Below, piece after piece: positions 59,374-64,000 of a stretch of DNA of 64,000 nucleotides. How positions within the stretch are numbered: the first letter of the stretch is position 1; the number at the start of each line of letters is the position of its first letter. Position numbers and translations under genes: made by a program. Location: assembly GCF_007109405.1 (NCBI RefSeq), contig NZ_VJOY01000013.1:36095-100094 (forward strand). Direction: 5' to 3'. This DNA is from Pseudomonas mangiferae (lineage in GTDB: Bacteria; Pseudomonadota; Gammaproteobacteria; Pseudomonadales; Pseudomonadaceae). The notes under the pieces are model-generated. The model did not search any database, had not been told where the DNA came from, and worked only from the letters and a program-made list of their open reading frames with translations.

Positions 59374-61401
59374 ATGACCCCGATTCCCCTCCGCCGCCTG
59401 CTGGCGGCCTTCTGCGTTTCGCTGCTGACCGCCCAGGCCCAGGCGGGCGACGACAAGGTGCTGTTCTTCGGCATCGACGGCTTCAAGGCCGACGCCATCC
59501 CCGCAGCCGGCATGGTCAACCTGGAGCGGCTGATCGCCCGGGGCGTCTACACCGACGGCGGCTGGTCGCCGGACACCTCGGTGAGCGGCCCCGGCTGGTC
59601 GACCCTGTTCACCGGCGTCGAGCGGGACAAGCACGGGGTGCGCGACAACACCTTCGCCGGGCAGAACTACGCCCGCTACCCGCACTTCCTCAGCCTGATC
59701 GAGCAGCGCAAACCGGAACTGGTGACCGCCTACGCCTACAACTGGTCGCCCCTCTACGCCCAGATGAAGCCGGTGGCCGACCTGCGCTTCGACGGCCCCG
59801 AGGCGGACGATGCCCGGCTCGTCGACCAGGCCGAGACATGGCTGCGCACCCGCGCCGACCTGGACGTGCTCAGTACCTACTTCTATGGCGTCGACGAGGC
59901 CGGCCACCAGTTCGGCTTCCATTCCGACACGCCCCAGTACCTGCAGGCCATGGGCCGCGCCGACGCCGCCCTCGGGCGCCTGCTCACCGCCATCGAGGCG
60001 CGCCCCACCTACGCCCGGGAGCGCTGGCTGATCGTGGTCAGCACCGACCACGGCGGCACCGGCACCGGTCACGGCGCCAATCGCCCGGAGCACCGCAAAG
60101 TGGCGGTGGTGATGAGCGGCGCCGGCATCCCGGCCCTGGGCCGCAACACCCTGGCCGAACCGCTGCGCCAGGTGGACGTGCTGCCCACCCTGTTCCAGCA
60201 CCTGGGGGTACCCACCGCCGGCCTCGACCTGGACGGCCGCTCGCGGCTGAACCCGCAGCCGCGGCGCTTCGCCTTCGGCCGCAACCTGCTGGCCAACCCG
60301 GGCGCCGAGTACGGGGCCGCCCATAGCGACCTGGCCTACGACCCGGACATCGCCGGCTGGACCAAAGGCGGCACCCAGACGGTGATGGCCTACGGCACCC
60401 GGCCCGACCTGCCCGCCGGCCAGGGCCACCTGTTCGTCGGCACCGGCACGGGTTCCCTGACCCAGCGCATCCCGCTGCCACCGGAGGCGGCCGGGCGGCC
60501 ATTCCGCCTGGATGCCCGGCTCGGCACCAGCGCCGGCAGCGCCCACGATGCCCGGGTGATCCTGCGCTTCCGCGGTGGCGAGAAACGCACCGCGGTGAAC
60601 TGGACCGACGACACCGGCTACTTCTTCGTCGGCGACCGCTACTACCGCTACGACTTCGCCCGCGACCGGGTCGCCGACGGCTACCCGAAACCCATCGCCG
60701 GCAACTGGCTGGGCTTCGACCAGCTGCCCGGCGGCCCGCGGGACCTGGATGCCGGCTTCAACGCCGGCAACGGCAAGGCCTACTTCTTCAAGGGCGACCA
60801 GTACCTGCGCTTCGACGTCGCCAGCGACCGGGTCGACAGCGGCTACCCCAGGCCCATCGCCGGCAACTGGCCGGGGCTGGAACGCCTGGCCGGCGGCGCC
60901 CGCGACCTGGATGGCGTGCTGGCGGTGAGCGGCAGCAAACTGTACGTGTTCAAGGGCAGCCAGTACGTGCGCTACAACCTGACCCAAGGCGACAAGGCGG
61001 ACGCCCGCTACCCCCTGGACCTGTCCGGCGCCACCTGGTCCGGTGTGCAGCACTGGCCCCTGGGGGTGGACACGGTGTTCAAGCGCAACGCCGGGGTGGC
61101 CTACTTCTTCGACGGCGGCGAATACATCCGCTACGACCTGGTGGCCGACAAGGCCGCCGCCGGCTACCCGCGGGCGGTGACCGCCGCCACCTGGCCGGGC
61201 CTGGACGCCTTCCGCGCCGAGGGCCGCTTCTTCGCCAGCGAGCCCCTGGGCGCCGCCGAGCGCACCGGCCAGCCGCTGGACCGCGCCCTCTACGGCAGCG
61301 TGCCGGAAGGCGCCACCGCCGTGGAGGTGGAGGTGCGCCTGGCGAAAGGCAGCGGCGCCGGCTTCCCCTTCGCCGACGACCTGGACCTGCGTATCGACTG
61401 A
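59374..61401 (+). CDS. Secreted type I phosphodiesterase-like protein with hemopexin-like repeats
   Basis: A 675-aa exported protein with a signal peptide cleaved at AQA-G (about residue 24). Residues 28-300 form an alkaline-phosphatase/nucleotide-pyrophosphatase-like domain. It has metal Asp35 in FFGIDGFKAD, a putative nucleophile Ser71 in TSVSGPGWSTLFTG, His88 in DKHGV, and STDHGG...GHG. Four hemopexin-type blades follow at about 413-612, each with a YFF.G..Y.RYD pattern and a Tyr-Pro near the end. The flanks (from NLLANPGAE to RVILRF, and from RFFASEPLG to FADDLDLRI) look like two halves of one beta-sandwich. Substrate unknown. AGGACGAG precedes the ATG. Confidence 0.8.
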   Translation: MTPIPLRRLLAAFCVSLLTAQAQAGDDKVLFFGIDGFKADAIPAAGMVNLERLIARGVYTDGGWSPDTSVSGPGWSTLFTGVERDKHGVRDNTFAGQNYARYPHFLSLIEQRKPELVTAYAYNWSPLYAQMKPVADLRFDGPEADDARLVDQAETWLRTRADLDVLSTYFYGVDEAGHQFGFHSDTPQYLQAMGRADAALGRLLTAIEARPTYARERWLIVVSTDHGGTGTGHGANRPEHRKVAVVMSGAGIPALGRNTLAEPLRQVDVLPTLFQHLGVPTAGLDLDGRSRLNPQPRRFAFGRNLLANPGAEYGAAHSDLAYDPDIAGWTKGGTQTVMAYGTRPDLPAGQGHLFVGTGTGSLTQRIPLPPEAAGRPFRLDARLGTSAGSAHDARVILRFRGGEKRTAVNWTDDTGYFFVGDRYYRYDFARDRVADGYPKPIAGNWLGFDQLPGGPRDLDAGFNAGNGKAYFFKGDQYLRFDVASDRVDSGYPRPIAGNWPGLERLAGGARDLDGVLAVSGSKLYVFKGSQYVRYNLTQGDKADARYPLDLSGATWSGVQHWPLGVDTVFKRNAGVAYFFDGGEYIRYDLVADKAAAGYPRAVTAATWPGLDAFRAEGRFFASEPLGAAERTGQPLDRALYGSVPEGATAVEVEVRLAKGSGAGFPFADDLDLRID

Positions 61402-61528
61402 GGCCACCCGGGCGGTCCACTGGCGCGAGGCCGGTGAAACCGCCCGCGACCCTCCGGGGTCTTCCGGAGAACGGCGCCGGCCTCGCAGCGGGCACCGCCC
61501 GATCCGTCCCGACGCTCCAGGAGGCCCC

Positions 61529-61900
61529 ATGGCCCGCGCCTACGCCCCGCTCGTTCTCGCCCTGTTGGGCGCCACCGTCCAGGCGGCGGACCTCAGCGTC
61601 GCCGAACACCCCCTGGCCGCCTGCGTCGACCTGCGCCTGGCGCCGGCGACCCGCTCCGCCAACCTGGTGACCACCGCCGCCACCCTCGCCCTGAAGAACC
61701 CCATCGGCACCTGCGGCTGCCCCTCGGCCCTGGCCACCTACACCAGCAGCGTGACGGTGAACGGCGTGGAACAGGTGCTGCAGGAAGGCCTGCTGGGCCT
61801 GCGGGACGGCGGCCAGGCCGTGCTGGTCCTGGCCACCGACCCCACCCTGTTCGACGGCCACCCGGCCCGGGTCGCCCTGTCCTGCGCGCGATCGTTGTAG
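61529..61900 (+). CDS. Small secreted cysteine-containing protein, family uncertain (possibly DUF2195)
   Basis: A 123-aa protein. The signal peptide is cleaved at VQA-A (about residue 19). The mature part has four or more cysteines (ACVDL, TCGC, SCARS), suggesting disulfides in the periplasm, and is otherwise beta-rich. It weakly resembles DUF2195 from memory. CAGGAGGCCCC precedes the ATG. It follows the phosphodiesterase gene by 127 bp in the same direction, so joint expression is possible. Confidence 0.65.
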   Translation: MARAYAPLVLALLGATVQAADLSVAEHPLAACVDLRLAPATRSANLVTTAATLALKNPIGTCGCPSALATYTSSVTVNGVEQVLQEGLLGLRDGGQAVLVLATDPTLFDGHPARVALSCARSL

Positions 61901-62239
61901 CGACTCCACAATCCATCGCCGGCGCCACTGCCTGGTGGGCAAGTAAAACGTTGCCCACCCTACAGGCCACCCTATGTCCGCCCGACGACCCATGCCCGCG
62001 TAATCCGGGTACGTTTTCCACCGGCACCACCCGGCCCGTCGGCCTTTCGTGTCGGCGGCGGCTGGGATTAGAATCCCGGTTCCCCTGCCACACCCTCAGG
62101 CGGGCAGTGAGCCCCGGCCGGGCGCGCGGCGATCCCGCGAGACCCAGGCCATGGCCGGACCGGCGACCACGATCGCCCGCCCCCGGCCCCGTCCCGCTCA
62201 CCCAAGACCATCACCTGATCAGCCTGCAGGAATGCCGTA
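61901..62239. other. Intergenic region upstream of ilvD
   Basis: 339 bp. It contains the REP-like hairpin at 61933-61963 and the ilvD promoter region, where GGGATTAGAATCCC (62067-62080) includes a TTAGAAT -10-like box inside a small inverted repeat. No gene is supported. Confidence 0.5.
61933..61963. repeat. REP-like hairpin related to the ends of the 58931-59215 element
   Basis: A 31-bp hairpin with a GGTGGGCAA arm pairing with TTGCCCACC, followed by CTAC. It shares the outer GTAGGGTGG...CCACCA frame with the 33-bp repeats, while the inner stem bases differ on both arms in a compensating way. Confidence 0.65.
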
Positions 62240-64000
62240 ATGCCCGATTACCGCTCGAAAACCTCCACCTTCGGCCGCAACATGGCCGGCGCCCGCGCCC
62301 TCTGGCGTGCCACCGGGATGAAGGACGAGGACTTCAAGAAGCCGATCATCGCCATCGCCAACTCCTTCACCCAGTTCGTGCCCGGTCACGTGCACCTGAA
62401 GGACCTCGGCCAGCTGGTGGCCCGCGAGATCGAGAAAGCCGGCGGCGTGGCCAAGGAATTCAACACCATCGCGGTGGACGACGGCATCGCCATGGGCCAC
62501 GACGGCATGCTCTATTCGCTGCCGAGCCGCGAGATCATCGCCGACTCGGTGGAGTACATGGTCAATGCCCACTGCGCCGACGCCATCGTCTGCATCTCCA
62601 ACTGCGACAAGATCACCCCCGGCATGCTGATGGCCGCCCTGCGCCTGAACATCCCCGTGGTGTTCGTCTCCGGCGGGCCGATGGAAGCCGGCAAGACCAA
62701 GCTGGCCAGCCACGGCCTGGACCTGGTGGACGCCATGGTCATCGCCGCCGACGACTCGGCCAGCGACGAGAAGGTGGCCGAGTACGAGCGCAGCGCCTGC
62801 CCCACCTGCGGCAGCTGCTCCGGCATGTTCACCGCCAACTCCATGAACTGCCTGACCGAGGCCCTGGGCCTGTCCCTGCCGGGCAACGGCTCGACCCTGG
62901 CCACCCACGCCGACCGCGAGCAGTTGTTCCTGCGCGCCGGGCGTCTGGCGGTGGAGCTGTGCCAGCGCTACTACGGCGAGGGCGACGCCTCGGTGCTGCC
63001 GCGCAACATCGCCACCTTCGAGGCGTTCGAGAACGCCATGATGCTGGACATCGCCATGGGCGGCTCGACCAACACCATCCTGCACCTGCTGGCCGCGGCC
63101 CAGGAAGCCGAGGTCGACTTCGACCTGCGCGACATCGATCGCCTGTCGCGCCGGGTGCCGCAGCTGTGCAAGGTGGCGCCGAACATCCAGAAGTACCACA
63201 TGGAAGACGTGCACCGGGCCGGCGGTATCTTCTCCATCCTCGGCGAGCTGGCCCGCGGCGGCCTGCTGCACACCGACGTTCACACCGTGCACAGCCCGAA
63301 CATGGCCGACGCCATCGCCCAGTGGGACATCACCCAGACCCGGGACGATGCGGTTCACCACTTCTTCAAGGCCGGCCCCGCCGGCATTCCAACGCAGACC
63401 GCGTTCAGCCAGGACACCCGCTGGCCGAGCCTGGACGACGACCGCGCCGCAGGCTGCATCCGCAGTGTCGCGCACGCCTATTCCCAGGAGGGCGGCCTGG
63501 CGGTGCTGTACGGCAACATCGCCGAGGACGGCTGCGTGGTGAAGACCGCGGGCGTCGATGAGTCCATCCACGTCTTCGAGGGCCGCGCCAAGGTCTACGA
63601 GAGCCAGGACGCCGCGGTGAAGGGCATCCTGGCCGACGAGGTCGTCGCCGGCGACATCGTCATCATCCGCTACGAAGGGCCCAAGGGCGGCCCGGGCATG
63701 CAGGAAATGCTCTACCCCACCAGCTACCTGAAGTCCAAGGGCCTGGGCAAGCAGTGCGCCCTGCTCACCGACGGCCGCTTCTCCGGCGGCACCAGCGGCC
63801 TGTCCATCGGCCACGCCTCGCCGGAAGCCGCCGCCGGCGGCGCCATCGGCCTGGTGCGCGACGGCGACAAGGTACTCATCGACATTCCCAACCGCCGCAT
63901 CGACCTGCAGGTCTCCGCCGAAGAACTGGCCCACCGCCGCGCCGAGCAGGACAAGGCCGGCTGGAAACCCGCCGCCCCCCGCCCCCGCAAGGTCACCACC
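62240..64000 (+). CDS. ilvD: Dihydroxy-acid dehydratase, 5' part (runs off the window)
   Basis: 587 codons are present; the family is about 612 residues, so only the last few are missing. It dehydrates dihydroxy acids in isoleucine and valine synthesis using an iron-sulfur cluster. Cluster-ligand cysteines lie in SNCDK and [33 protein letters not shown] is the C-terminal signature. The ATG at 62240 has GCAGGAATG upstream. No stop occurs before base 64000. Confidence 0.97.
   Translation, partial: MPDYRSKTSTFGRNMAGARALWRATGMKDEDFKKPIIAIANSFTQFVPGHVHLKDLGQLVAREIEKAGGVAKEFNTIAVDDGIAMGHDGMLYSLPSREIIADSVEYMVNAHCADAIVCISNCDKITPGMLMAALRLNIPVVFVSGGPMEAGKTKLASHGLDLVDAMVIAADDSASDEKVAEYERSACPTCGSCSGMFTANSMNCLTEALGLSLPGNGSTLATHADREQLFLRAGRLAVELCQRYYGEGDASVLPRNIATFEAFENAMMLDIAMGGSTNTILHLLAAAQEAEVDFDLRDIDRLSRRVPQLCKVAPNIQKYHMEDVHRAGGIFSILGELARGGLLHTDVHTVHSPNMADAIAQWDITQTRDDAVHHFFKAGPAGIPTQTAFSQDTRWPSLDDDRAAGCIRSVAHAYSQEGGLAVLYGNIAEDGCVVKTAGVDESIHVFEGRAKVYESQDAAVKGILADEVVAGDIVIIRYEGPKGGPGMQEMLYPTSYLKSKGLGKQCALLTDGRFSGGTSGLSIGHASPEAAAGGAIGLVRDGDKVLIDIPNRRIDLQVSAEELAHRRAEQDKAGWKPAAPRPRKVTT

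Noticed and set aside
55878..59519. A 1213-residue open frame on the minus strand extending the CoA-transferase through rlmI and the repeats
   Set aside because: Only the first 1.5 kb matches a family; the rest is antisense to rlmI and translates the heptanucleotide repeats into periodic nonsense. The real ATG is at 57395.
61951..63561. 536-residue plus-strand ORF over the ilvD region
   Set aside because: Out-of-frame shadow of ilvD, which continues without a stop past the window end.

Overview
The window is a contiguous piece of a high-GC gammaproteobacterial chromosome, almost certainly Pseudomonas sensu lato. The PilT/PilU, YggS, ProC, MetX/MetW, HemW, ThiG/ThiS, RpoH, FtsXEY, LaoABCR, CoaD, GGT, MutM and IlvD genes occur in the order I remember from Pseudomonas aeruginosa, read in the opposite direction. 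Their protein sequences also look like Pseudomonas orthologues. There are no rRNA or tRNA genes, CRISPR arrays, integrases or intact insertion sequences. The extreme GC content makes most antisense and frame-shifted ORFs spurious.

Layout. 1-8.1 kb: the 3' end of aguA, a soluble PAS-PAS chemoreceptor, and a leftward lsfA-ssuA-ssuC-ssuB-ssuF operon next to an OprD-family porin. This is a sulfonate-type importer with no SsuD monooxygenase or SsuE flavin reductase between its genes. 8.1-11.3 kb: a tandem-TM2 membrane protein divergent from a radical SAM enzyme and a DUF4130-uracil-DNA-glycosylase fusion. A perfect-consensus LexA box lies immediately upstream of the radical SAM gene. 11.6-29 kb: pilU and pilT, then yggS-proC-yggT-yggU, a dynamin-like GTPase, metX-metW-DUF4426-rdgB, hemW, a membrane diguanylate cyclase, DUF3392, DUF1329, trmB, thiG, thiS and DUF423. 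29-39 kb: mtgA, rpoH, ftsX-ftsE-ftsY, an M16 peptidase pair, rsmD and a YheT-like hydrolase.

39.1-45.2 kb is the clearest accessory block: a divergently transcribed HTH regulator, a two-gene type III restriction-modification system (mod-res, overlapping ATGA) and an unrecognised 133-aa protein. They sit between yheT and laoR, which I remember as adjacent in P. aeruginosa. 45.2-49.8 kb is the laoR / laoC-laoB-laoA long-chain alcohol oxidation locus; a perfect inverted repeat lies between the -35 and -10 of the laoC promoter. 49.9-58.8 kb: coaD, ferredoxin, ggt, a small membrane protein, mutM, an HDOD protein, PfpI, an acetyl-CoA hydrolase/CoA-transferase and rlmI.

58.8-62.2 kb is repeat-rich. 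It holds two adjacent heptanucleotide arrays, a 285-bp element bounded by 33-bp inverted hairpin repeats, and a third covarying copy of the same hairpin. It also encodes a secreted phosphodiesterase carrying a four-bladed hemopexin-like propeller and a small secreted protein. The window ends inside ilvD.

The strongest leads are the SOS-box-controlled radical SAM/UDG pair, the phosphodiesterase-hemopexin fusion, the sulfonate locus stripped of its enzymes, and the type III R-M block with its candidate operator. All names rest on reading the sequence and on memory; no database search was run.
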